Positions 1-5,032 of a stretch of 8,607 nt of DNA are shown here, piece by piece. The stretch lies in assembly GCA_032111745.1 (NCBI GenBank), contig JAULUH010000176.1:1-8607 (forward strand). The letters are read 5' to 3'. A program made the translations under genes and the position numbers. Each line of letters begins with the position of its first letter. The stretch's first letter is position 1. The stretch is from JAULUH01 sp032111745. Lineage in GTDB: Bacteria; Chloroflexota; Anaerolineae; JAAEKA01. The notes under the pieces are model-generated. The model did no database searches. It was given only the letters and a program-made list of their open reading frames with translations, and was not told the origin of the DNA.

Positions 1-234
1 TCAGGCCTTGGCGCGGCCATCGATGCCGCAGTTGGACTGGGCCTGCATCGCAACTTCGATACGGCTGTGGCCGAGATGACCCACATGGGCCAGGTCTTCG
101 ATCCTGACCCCCAACGCCACGCCATCTACGATGCCCTCTACCACCGGGTCTACCGGCAAATGTACGAGCGCCTTAAGCCACTCTACGAGGAGATTCGCCA
201 GATCACCGGCTATCCCGCGCGGCGAAGCCCCTAA
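1..234 (+). CDS. FGGY-family carbohydrate kinase, C-terminal fragment (xylulokinase-like)
   Basis: The gene enters from the left edge; 77 residues and a TAA stop are visible, all in frame 1. The fragment opens with a glycine/alanine-rich helix (SGLGAAIDAAVGLGLHRNFD), continues through MTHMGQVFDPDP, and ends with a tyrosine-rich helix (YDALYHRVYRQMYERLKPLYEEI). This is the usual end of FGGY sugar kinases such as xylulokinase: the last part of the ATP-binding actin-like domain followed by the closing amphipathic helix. These cytoplasmic enzymes phosphorylate a pentose, polyol or related sugar with ATP. The sugar-binding N-terminal domain is outside the window, so the substrate cannot be read; xylulose is only the commonest case. 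The short tail after the helix (ITGYPARRSP) is typical and shows the C terminus is intact. No terminator with a T-run follows the stop, so read-through into the membrane-protein gene is possible. Confidence 0.
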   Translation, partial: SGLGAAIDAAVGLGLHRNFDTAVAEMTHMGQVFDPDPQRHAIYDALYHRVYRQMYERLKPLYEEIRQITGYPARRSP

Positions 235-302
235 GCCCCCATGCTGGACCACGATGGAACGACCAGCGCATCGTGCCGTTCATGCCAACTTCCACCTATC
301 AC

Positions 303-310
303 GGAAGGAG
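303..310 (+). promoter_or_regulatory. Ribosome binding site of the small membrane protein
   Basis: GGAAGGAG lies 7 bases before the ATG at 318. It decides the start: an in-frame ATG at 273 would add 15 polar residues (MPFMPTSTYHG...) ahead of the first membrane helix and has no comparable Shine-Dalgarno sequence. Confidence 0.75.
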
Positions 311-317
311 CCCTCTG

Positions 318-725
318 ATGCAAATTGGCACCCCAAATCGTCCCCTAGGAATCACCATCATCGCCATCCTGGCCGTGATCAATGGCTTCCTCGGCCTGTG
401 CGGACCCCTCATCCTGGTGGTTGGCGGCGGTGTAGCTACGCTCTTCACCGGCCCTGTCGGGCTGGTGGCGGCCTGCGGAGGCCTTCTGCTCCTGGTGGGA
501 CCGCTGCTGTGGTTTGCCGTCGGCTTCGGCGCCTGGAACCTGCAGCCGTGGGCCTGGTGGCTCGGCATGATCGCCACCGGACTCACCGTACTCGGGGTCA
601 TCGCCAACATCTTGAGCGGCGTTGGCATCTTCCAGGCCGTTGCCAGCGCCCCCCTATCCATCATTATCTTCGTTTACCTGCTGCTACCACACATCCGCCA
701 GGCGTTTAGAATCGGCAGCGCTTAA
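318..725 (+). CDS. Small integral membrane protein, four predicted helices, function unknown
   Basis: A 135-residue, very hydrophobic protein. Likely membrane segments are about residues 10-40 (long, glycine-broken: GITIIAILAVINGFLGL then LILVVGGGVA), 46-72 (GLVAACGGLLLLVGPLLWFA), 77-102 (WAWWLGMIATGLTVLGVIA) and 110-124 (APLSIIIFVYLLL), followed by a short basic tail (HIRQAFRIGSA). The N-terminal 'RPLGITIIAILAVINGFLGL', the 'GAWNLQPWAWWLG' turn and the terminal 'YLLLPHIRQAF' resemble small uncharacterised membrane proteins I recall from Chloroflexota and cyanobacteria; I cannot name the family. There is no signal peptide cleavage site, lipobox or catalytic motif. It sits 83 bases after the sugar-kinase gene and 98 bases before the PRTase-like gene on the same strand. 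Start chosen from the strong GGAAGGAG site. The gene itself is well supported; its role is not known. Confidence 0.8.
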   Translation: MQIGTPNRPLGITIIAILAVINGFLGLCGPLILVVGGGVATLFTGPVGLVAACGGLLLLVGPLLWFAVGFGAWNLQPWAWWLGMIATGLTVLGVIANILSGVGIFQAVASAPLSIIIFVYLLLPHIRQAFRIGSA

Positions 726-741
726 CCCGACCGCCTGGCTG

Positions 742-778
742 GGGACTATCCCGCCGGTCGCCGGCGGCCGGTGGTCCC
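742..778 (+). other. GC-rich hairpin between the membrane-protein and PRTase-like genes
   Basis: CCGCCGG (751-757) and CCGGCGG (761-767) pair perfectly around a 3-base loop, and GGGAC (742-746) can close an outer stem with GTCCC (774-778). It falls in the 98-base gap after the stop at 725. No T-run follows, so a classical intrinsic terminator is unlikely. It could be a processing or stability element in a shared transcript, or simply GC-rich spacer. Confidence 0.35.
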
Positions 779-810
779 GCGCCCCCATGGGGCCACTTGA
801 CGCGCCCGCT

Positions 811-818
811 GGAAAGGA
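811..818 (+). promoter_or_regulatory. Ribosome binding site of the PRTase-like gene
   Basis: GGAAAGGA ends 5 bases before the ATG at 824. It decides the start against an in-frame TTG at 797, which would add nine residues and place this site inside the coding region. Confidence 0.7.
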
Positions 819-823
819 CCGCC

Positions 824-1900
824 ATGGTTCGCTACTCGTTTCAGTTCTCCGACGACGCTCACGAGCATATCCAGGGCACCCTTGCTCTCGATGACCCCTC
901 CCCGGAAGCCATCCCTGATCACCTTGGTTTTCGCTCCGGCAGCCTCACCCTGGAGGATGGCCGCAGCGTTGCCCTCGAGCTAACCCATAGCCCCGCCACC
1001 GCCGGCTTCATGTACCTGCACCGCATGCGGCCCGAGCCCCACCTGTTCGAAATCCTGGGCTTGGCGGATGCTCCCACCGGCCAGCCGGAGATCTGGCTGC
1101 CGGGCCAGGTCATCCTCGGCGCACCGCGCGCGCAGCTGATCGGCACCGCCATCCGCAGCGCCCTGCTCTCGCCGGCCATGCGAGCAGTGGTGACCAGTAC
1201 CTCCCAGGACGCCATAGTGATCCTGCCCGTGCTGCGGGAAGGTGCCAAGTACCAGGTCGCCGAGGCCCTGTACGATAACTACGGCTACTACTGCGACGAG
1301 GCCCTGCTCGACTCGCACCACGTGTTCGATCCCACGGTGCCGCGCTATAGCCGCCGGGTAGAGACGACCATCCTCAAGGATCAGGACATCTCGCCCCGGC
1401 AGCGCGAGGGCAAGCGCCTGGCTGTGATCGGTGACAGCATCGCCAGCGGCATCGTCATGCTGGGCGTGCTCACTCACGTGCAGCGCCGTTTCGACAACAT
1501 CGACCAGGTCGAGATCATTGCGCCGTTTGCCACGTTGCGAGGACTCGCCCGCCTGGCTTTCTACAGCTCTCCCCGTTTTCGCATCCGGGTCCACATCTTC
1601 GAGACCGTGCTCAACGCCCTGCCTCCCGACTACTACTACTCCGCCCACTTCGCCGAGCCGGCATTCCACATCAGGCCCGACCTGGAGGAACAATACCGGC
1701 GCTGGTGGGGCCAGGATGAGGCCGGAAACTACATCGCCGACACCGCCTGCGCCGGTTACGGCTGGGCTGAAGCCTTTTTCAACCCCCGCAAACAGGTCCA
1801 GATGATCGACGAGCAGCTCATGCTGCGGCACCACCTGACCATCGCCGACGTAGTCAGGCGCAACCTCCAGCAGCCCCAGGACCGGGCGCACCACGCCTGA
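824..1900 (+). CDS. Divergent phosphoribosyltransferase-like protein (UPRT-like), specificity unknown
   Basis: A 358-residue, probably cytoplasmic protein; no signal peptide or membrane helix. The centre reads as a type I PRTase: strand and loop IVILPVLREGAKYQVAEAL (131-149) match the 'PILRAG' loop of uracil phosphoribosyltransferases, and LAVIGDSIASGIVMLGVL (199-216) occupies the position of the PRPP-binding motif. That motif is atypical: it keeps one acidic residue (Asp204) and Ser-Gly (208-209), where classical PRTases have two acidic residues and TGGT. About 110 residues precede the fold. After it come PFATLRGLARL (234-244), a tyrosine-rich loop PPDYYYSAHF (267-276), and a Trp/aromatic C-terminal block with YRRWWG (291-296), DTACAGYGWAEAFFNP (306-321) and QMIDEQL; this block is not part of the minimal UPRT fold. 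Known PRTases join a base to PRPP. The base used here, or whether the protein is catalytic, cannot be told. It converges on the dehydrogenase gene with 8 bases between stops. Confidence 0.85.
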   Translation: MVRYSFQFSDDAHEHIQGTLALDDPSPEAIPDHLGFRSGSLTLEDGRSVALELTHSPATAGFMYLHRMRPEPHLFEILGLADAPTGQPEIWLPGQVILGAPRAQLIGTAIRSALLSPAMRAVVTSTSQDAIVILPVLREGAKYQVAEALYDNYGYYCDEALLDSHHVFDPTVPRYSRRVETTILKDQDISPRQREGKRLAVIGDSIASGIVMLGVLTHVQRRFDNIDQVEIIAPFATLRGLARLAFYSSPRFRIRVHIFETVLNALPPDYYYSAHFAEPAFHIRPDLEEQYRRWWGQDEAGNYIADTACAGYGWAEAFFNPRKQVQMIDEQLMLRHHLTIADVVRRNLQQPQDRAHHA

Positions 1901-1908
1901 GCCACCAG

Positions 1909-2682
1909 CTAACCCTCTATAGGCACAACCCCCAGCGTAATGCCACCGTCCACCACCAACACGCTGCCCGTGGTGAAACTCGAGGCGTCCGATGCCAGGT
2001 AAAGTGCCGCCCCCGCCACCTCCTCCGGGACGGCCATGCGATGCTGCGGAGTCGCCCGCTCGATCGCCGTGCTGAGCTGGGGGTTGCTCCACAGCGCAGC
2101 TGAGAACTGCGTCTTCACGAAGCCAGGCGCAATGCAGTTGACCTGGATGTTGTGGCCGGCCAGCTCGGCCGCCAGCACCTTGGTCAACATGATCGCGGCC
2201 GCCTTGCTGGTGCTATACACCCCCATAGCGGGCCCAGGCGTGATGCCGGCGATGCTGGCGATGGTGATGATCTTTCCGCCCCCCTGCCCGATCATGGCTG
2301 GCACCACGGCCTTGGCCATGAAAACATGGCCCTTCACGTTGACCTCGAAGATCTTGTCCCAGTGGCTCTCCTCAGCAGTCAGCACGGGGCCAAAGTGGGG
2401 ATTGGTGCCGGCGTTGTTGACCAGGATATCCACCCGGCCAAACTCGCCCAGTGCAGCCTCGGCTACCGTGCTGGCGTCGGCCGCTCGCCCGGCATGGGCC
2501 TCTACGGCCAGGGCACGTCCGCCCGCCGCCCTGATCTCCTCGGCCACCCGGCCCACGTTCTCCAGCTTCCGGCTGGTGACCACAACGGACGCACCAGCCT
2601 CCGCCAGGGCTCGCGCAATCGCCTCGCCAATCCCACGCGAGGCCCCGGTGATGATGGCAACTTTACCAGTGAGATCGGTCAT
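1909..2682 (-). CDS. SDR-family NAD(P)-dependent oxidoreductase (DHRS4-like)
   Basis: A complete 257-residue classical short-chain dehydrogenase/reductase, a cytoplasmic enzyme that oxidises an alcohol or reduces a ketone with NAD(P)(H). All family signatures are present: cofactor motif TGASRGIG (12-19), NNAG (89-92), Asn115, catalytic Ser143, Tyr156 and Lys160 (YSTSK), the PG motif (186-187), and the C-terminal VVDGG. Arg38 after the second strand (TSRK) hints at NADP(H). Residues 60-100 (AVEAHAGRAAD... NNAGTNPHFGPVL) and 108-133 (WDKIFEVNVKGHVFMAKAVVPAM) resemble the DHRS4/SDR25C branch of carbonyl reductases more than FabG, so a retinal/ketone-type reductase is plausible, but the substrate is not determinable. 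GGGAG precedes the ATG. It has its own promoter (2816-2844) and a structured 5' leader. No terminator is seen before the opposing PRTase gene. Confidence 0.94.
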   Translation of the reverse strand: MTDLTGKVAIITGASRGIGEAIARALAEAGASVVVTSRKLENVGRVAEEIRAAGGRALAVEAHAGRAADASTVAEAALGEFGRVDILVNNAGTNPHFGPVLTAEESHWDKIFEVNVKGHVFMAKAVVPAMIGQGGGKIITIASIAGITPGPAMGVYSTSKAAAIMLTKVLAAELAGHNIQVNCIAPGFVKTQFSAALWSNPQLSTAIERATPQHRMAVPEEVAGAALYLASDASSFTTGSVLVVDGGITLGVVPIEG

Positions 2683-2809
2683 GAATCACACTCCCGCAAG
2701 CGCTTGCTACTCTCAGTCGCTACCGGGGTTGCTGAGATCGCCCGGGCTCCCGGGCACGACGCGGCACCGGGCTCTGACCCCGGTAGCTGGGCCGACTATT
2801 CGCACTCAC
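2683..2809 (-). promoter_or_regulatory. Structured 5' leader of the dehydrogenase gene
   Basis: From the predicted transcription start (about 2809) to the ATG is about 127 bases, long for a simple gene. It holds a perfect 11-bp inverted repeat, GCTACCGGGGT (2719-2729) with ACCCCGGTAGC (2777-2787), enclosing 47 bases that contain a second self-complementary CCCGGG..CCCGGG pair (2741-2754). Near the ATG is a palindromic GCAAGCGCTTGC just ahead of the GGGAG site. This could fold as an RNA with an inner and outer stem. I tested it by eye against TPP, cobalamin, SAM and T-box core motifs and found no match. It may be a cis-regulatory RNA, an operator for a dimeric repressor, or chance in GC-rich sequence. 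Confidence 0.4.
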
Positions 2810-2815
2810 CGTCCT

Positions 2816-2844
2816 ATTGTATGACCTGCGCCGCGGCCTGTCAA
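2816..2844 (-). promoter_or_regulatory. Sigma70-type promoter of the dehydrogenase gene
   Basis: On the minus strand, TTGACA (2844 to 2839) is a perfect -35 box. After an exactly 17-base spacer comes TACAAT (2821 to 2816), five of six matches to the -10 consensus. Predicted start is about 2809, giving a leader of roughly 127 bases. Confidence 0.72.
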
Positions 2845-2900
2845 AGCGGCCCTCCCCTACCCCAGGGCTCCTCAATAGCCTCTCCTTGATCCTTTAGAAC

Positions 2901-2960
2901 ACCCCCCGGCCACACCAAAACCCCTATCCCACCCCCCGGCCACACCAAAACCCTTATCCC
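2901..2960. repeat. Two tandem copies of a 30-base repeat
   Basis: Copies at 2901-2930 and 2931-2960 differ at one base only (C2924 versus T2954). The unit starts ACCCCCCGGCCACACCAAAA and ends in CTATCCC or TTATCCC. A diverged relative lies at 4091-4120 on the other side of the CHRD gene. Confidence 0.9.
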
Positions 2961-2962
2961 AC

Positions 2963-2994
2963 CGTAGGGTGCGGGCCTCCGTGCCCGCCCCGGT
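2963..2994. repeat. Palindromic dispersed repeat, copy 1
   Basis: A 32-base element beginning CGTAGGGT with a 6-bp stem GCGGGC (2971-2976) and GCCCGC (2983-2988) around CTCCGT. It matches 4020-4051 at 31 of 32 positions, in the same orientation. Weaker similarity continues a further 20 or so bases. This is a REP-like intergenic element; similar hairpins are, to my recollection, frequent in Chloroflexota genomes. Confidence 0.85.
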
Positions 2995-3078
2995 TCGTCC
3001 ACCCTCAAGCCTTTCCAGCTGCAAGTCGCCTTCCCACCACACCTGCCCTGGTGCCAGGCGCCAGGGTCGCGAGAACCT

Positions 3079-3155
3079 CATACCGCGCTTGCACATGAGA
3101 CCTGGCGGCATGCCCTGGTCGTTCGTGATGCCAGATTGTTCATCAGCGCGGTATG
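3079..3155. repeat. 77-base element bounded by perfect 11-bp inverted repeats
   Basis: CATACCGCGCT (3079-3089) is the exact reverse complement of AGCGCGGTATG (3145-3155). The 55-base interior contains a GGCATGCC palindrome and further short complementary segments. GTTCATC (3138-3144) can alternatively pair with GATGAAC (3164-3170), which would compete with the outer stem. No flanking target duplication and no transposase are seen. It could be a tiny MITE-like element or a structured RNA; I cannot decide. Confidence 0.45.
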
Positions 3156-3248
3156 CCGTGCCCGATGAACTGGCAACCACTTCATGGACAGACGACCCCC
3201 GCTGCGGGTACGATGGGGCTTCAACCAGCTTCACCTGCACCCAAACCA

Positions 3249-3274
3249 AAGGGCCCAGGATCACCTGGGCCCTT
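3249..3274 (-). terminator. Intrinsic terminator of the CHRD gene
   Basis: AAGGGCCCAGG (3249-3259) and CCTGGGCCCTT (3264-3274) form a perfect 11-bp stem with a 4-base loop, 38 bases past the CHRD stop. Read on the minus strand the stem is followed by TGGTTTGGG, which with the TT at the stem base makes a moderately T-rich tail. The stem is long and GC-rich, so termination is likely. Confidence 0.8.
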
Positions 3275-3312
3275 GTCTCCAACCGTGGCGAAGCGCCGTG
3301 CCAGGATGTGTG

Positions 3313-3798
3313 CTATTGGATCGTTCCGCGAATCTCACCGCCAGGGAAGGCCTGGGAGTGGACGTTGACGTACGCCCGGCCTTCCTCGATAGCCATGACC
3401 AGGTCGGTGAGGCTCATGCCCGCCAGGGGGCCAACCAGGTCGGCCGAAGTCACGGTGCGGCTGCCCAGCAGGCCGTTGAAAATCCCGGGGATCAGCTGCG
3501 CGGGCGGCGCATCCGGATAGAGCCAGAGAACCACCGGGCCGTTAGCCCCGGCCGTAGACGCCACGTGGATATGGGCCATGATGGTGTTGTCCAGGCCGTT
3601 GACCACCAGCTTATAGCTCATCCCGCTGCCGTCGTCGGCGAACTGGAACACGGCATTGCCGTGAGCATCGCTGCCTGTGCCGGTCTCATCGCCCAGCTTG
3701 GCCTGATACACCGTCTTGGAACCGGCCGCAACGACCGCCGCTGTTGCCAGCAGGGCCACCAGAACTACCAGGCTAATCACTGTCAGCTTCTTCATCAT
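3313..3798 (-). CDS. Secreted CHRD-domain protein
   Basis: A 161-residue exported protein. Residues 1-25 form a signal peptide: MMKKLTV, a hydrophobic stretch VISLVVLVALLATAAVV, and a likely Ala-type cleavage site near AAG (24-26). Residues 28-161 are a single CHRD (chordin) domain: YQAKLGDE (31-38), the hallmark AHIHVASTAGANGPVVLWL (75-93), and the closing YVNVHSQAFPGGEIRGTIQ (143-161), in which the GGEIRG turn is characteristic. CHRD domains are beta-rich extracellular modules found in metazoan chordin and many bacterial secreted proteins; their bacterial role is unknown. The histidines in HIH and VH might bind metal, which is inference. Two adjacent ATG codons (3798, 3795) follow AAGGAGA; an ATG at 3837 would place 13 polar residues before the signal peptide. 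The gene has its own terminator and a probable -10 box, so it is likely monocistronic. It is flanked on both sides by copies of the same palindromic repeat. Confidence 0.93.
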   Translation of the reverse strand: MMKKLTVISLVVLVALLATAAVVAAGSKTVYQAKLGDETGTGSDAHGNAVFQFADDGSGMSYKLVVNGLDNTIMAHIHVASTAGANGPVVLWLYPDAPPAQLIPGIFNGLLGSRTVTSADLVGPLAGMSLTDLVMAIEEGRAYVNVHSQAFPGGEIRGTIQ

Positions 3799-3802
3799 CG
3801 TC

Positions 3803-3809
3803 TCTCCTT
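3803..3809 (-). promoter_or_regulatory. Ribosome binding site of the CHRD gene
   Basis: Minus-strand AAGGAGA, 4 bases before the first and 7 before the second of two tandem ATGs. It supports starting at the MMKK/MKK signal peptide. The two starts differ by one residue and cannot be separated by eye. Confidence 0.7.
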
Positions 3810-3856
3810 GCAATTGTTGATCGGACGTCGATACCAAACCTCACGGCACTTCAACC

Positions 3857-3862
3857 ATTATA
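3857..3862 (-). promoter_or_regulatory. Possible -10 box of the CHRD gene
   Basis: Minus-strand TATAAT, a perfect -10 hexamer, about 60 bases before the CHRD start. The hexamer 17 bases upstream (TCCAGT, 3885 to 3880) is a poor -35 and there is no TGn extension, so the call rests on the -10 alone. Confidence 0.4.
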
Positions 3863-4019
3863 ACGCTGGCACCTCCCCTACTGGATCTATCGCCCTAAGC
3901 CTTTGCCCTGAATCTACGCTCCTCGCCCTCCCATCACTACTCCAGCCCTGACCTCCTCTGTCGCCAGCAGAGTCAACCATCCCCCCTTGGTCCGTAAGAA
4001 TCTCTCAGACCTATACCCT

Positions 4020-4051
4020 CGTAGGGCGCGGGCCTCCGTGCCCGCCCCGGT
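4020..4051. repeat. Palindromic dispersed repeat, copy 2
   Basis: Same 32-base element as 2963-2994, one mismatch (C4027 for T2970). The stem is GCGGGC (4028-4033) with GCCCGC (4040-4045). It lies 1057 bases from copy 1 in direct orientation, the CHRD gene between them. Confidence 0.85.
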
Positions 4052-4090
4052 CCTGCCACCCCCCTGAACCTGCCCTTGCCCCGTACCTAG

Positions 4091-4120
4091 CCACCCCCCC
4101 CTTGGCTACACCAGGAACCC
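4091..4120. repeat. Diverged copy of the 30-base repeat
   Basis: CCACCCCCCC followed by GGCTACACCAGGAACCC aligns with CCACCCCCCGGCCACACCAAAACCC of the 2901-2960 repeat, with a small insertion and a few changes. TAGCCA (4088-4093) and TGGCTA (4103-4108) also form a 6-bp inverted repeat here, so the resemblance could be partly accidental. Confidence 0.45.
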
Positions 4121-4193
4121 GCACCTCATCGCACGGACATGGCTTCCGTCGCTCGGATCGCCACAGAAAGGATGGCATTCCGAATGTCCCACC

Positions 4194-4901
4194 CTAAGCG
4201 CTGCCCGTCTCCAGGATGCCTTGCAGCCGGTCCACCACGTCCGGGTCCAGGGGCAGCATCATCAGCTTGCGCTGGGTGTTCTGGTAGGGATAGTGCAGAT
4301 GGTGGATCTGCAGCTCGCCATCGCGCCACACGGCGTAGGTGGCATCAGGCGTCCCGTTGCGCGGCTGCCCCAGGCTGCCCGGGTTCACGATGAAGGTGTC
4401 GCCGACCTTGCGCATGCCCGGCATGTGGGTATGCCCCACCAGCAGCACATCAGCGTCCAGTCCCGCCAGCTCAGCCTCCAGCTCTGCCTGGCGCGCAGTG
4501 ACTAGCGAAAGGCGTCGCGTCAGCGGCTCGCTGGGCATGGCATGCACCAGGTGAAAGCGCTTGCCATCCAGGGTCAGGTCGAGGCTGAGGGGAAGGTCGC
4601 CCAGCCACGCCCGGTCCGTCTCCCCCAGCACCCGTTGGCTGTGGTCACGCATGGCCCGAGACTCCTCCAACAGAGCCGGATTGACCCCCACATCGCCGCC
4701 AAAGGCCACGGCATGGTCATGGTTGCCGCGTACGGCAGCCGTAGCATTGGCCCGCACCCAATCCAGGCAACGCTGCGGATCCGGGCCGAAATTGACCACG
4801 TCCCCCAGAAACAGGATGGCGTCAGGCTTGCTCTCAGCCTGCTGCAGCGCTGCCAGCGCATCCCAATTGGCATGCAGGTCGGAAAAGATCAAGATGCGCA
4901 C
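4194..4901 (-). CDS. Metallophosphoesterase, YfcE/MJ0936-type phosphodiesterase
   Basis: A complete 235-residue calcineurin-like phosphoesterase. The metal-binding motifs are all present and in order: SDLHANWDAL (Asp8, His10), GDVVNFGPDP (Asp34), RGNHDHAVAFG (Asn60, His61), LVHAMPS (His120), and GHTHMPGM (His157, His159), followed by the usual NPGSLGQPRNG. The family is cytoplasmic and hydrolyses phosphodiester or phosphomonoester bonds with two divalent metals such as Mn2+. The short, Metallophos_2-like layout with GPDP after the second motif fits small phosphodiesterases like YfcE. The physiological substrate is unknown. Translation starts at GTG (4899-4901), not ATG, with AAGGAG 5 bases upstream. 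It has its own promoter (4979-5007) although the propeller gene lies 131 bases upstream on the same strand. Confidence 0.93.
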   Translation of the reverse strand: MRILIFSDLHANWDALAALQQAESKPDAILFLGDVVNFGPDPQRCLDWVRANATAAVRGNHDHAVAFGGDVGVNPALLEESRAMRDHSQRVLGETDRAWLGDLPLSLDLTLDGKRFHLVHAMPSEPLTRRLSLVTARQAELEAELAGLDADVLLVGHTHMPGMRKVGDTFIVNPGSLGQPRNGTPDATYAVWRDGELQIHHLHYPYQNTQRKLMMLPLDPDVVDRLQGILETGSA

Positions 4902-4918
4902 GAGAACTCCTTGCCAAC

Positions 4919-4952
4919 GGCCCTCCAGCCTCCGGCCGCACCCTGGAGGGCC
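4919..4952 (-). other. 10-bp hairpin in the phosphoesterase 5' leader
   Basis: GGCCCTCCAG (4919-4928) and CTGGAGGGCC (4943-4952) pair perfectly around 14 bases. On the minus strand it lies after the predicted start (about 4972) and ends 6 bases before the AAGGAG site. No T-run follows, so it is a poor terminator for the propeller gene. It could stabilise the phosphoesterase mRNA or influence ribosome access. Confidence 0.5.
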
Positions 4953-4978
4953 ATAACGGGTTGATGATTCTGGCCCCG

Positions 4979-5007
4979 AGTGTAGCTGCGGAGGATCGAC
5001 TTGTCAA
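4979..5007 (-). promoter_or_regulatory. Sigma70-type promoter of the phosphoesterase gene
   Basis: Minus-strand TTGACA (5007 to 5002) is a perfect -35; a 17-base spacer leads to TACACT (4984 to 4979), four of six -10 matches. The predicted leader is about 70 bases. It shows that the phosphoesterase need not depend on the propeller gene for transcription. Confidence 0.6.
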
Positions 5008-5032
5008 CTACATGGGCGACGCGGTCCAGTGC

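Larger units (their letters stand above)
2845..3248. other. Intergenic region rich in repeats, no supported gene
   Basis: About 400 bases between the dehydrogenase promoter and the CHRD terminator. It holds a 30-base tandem duplication (2901-2960), one copy of a 32-base palindromic repeat (2963-2994), a CCCTGG/CCAGGG inverted repeat (3046-3051 with 3061-3066) and an 11-bp inverted repeat spanning 3079-3155. A minus-strand open frame of 136 codons covers most of it, but it begins inside the terminator, runs through the repeats and has no Shine-Dalgarno sequence, so I do not call it. Confidence 0.6.
3863..4193. other. Intergenic region between CHRD and phosphoesterase genes, no gene seen
   Basis: About 330 bases, pyrimidine-rich on the plus strand, between the CHRD promoter and the phosphoesterase stop. 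Apart from the palindromic repeat (4020-4051) and the diverged 30-base repeat (4091-4120) I see no coding sequence, RNA gene or strong terminator for the phosphoesterase. Confidence 0.6.

Noticed and set aside
250..275. CACGATG/CATCGTG inverted repeat after the sugar-kinase stop
   Set aside because: Seven base pairs with a 12-base loop and no T-run; too weak to call a terminator.
980..2092. Minus-strand open frame of 370 codons across the PRTase-like gene and the dehydrogenase end
   Set aside because: Glycine/valine-rich shadow of GC-rich coding sequence; it covers two genes with clear family motifs and has no recognisable domain.
2683..2809. T-box or known riboswitch upstream of the dehydrogenase
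   Set aside because: No T-box core, no TPP CUGAUGAG-type element and no cobalamin box could be found; only an unassigned stem remains.
2872..3282. Minus-strand open frame of 136 codons in the gap below the CHRD gene
   Set aside because: It starts inside the CHRD terminator stem, has no ribosome site, and its C-terminal third is a translation of the 30-base tandem repeat and the palindromic repeat.
4134..4149. ACGGA/TCCGT inverted repeat below the phosphoesterase stop
   Set aside because: Only five base pairs and no T-run; not a credible terminator.
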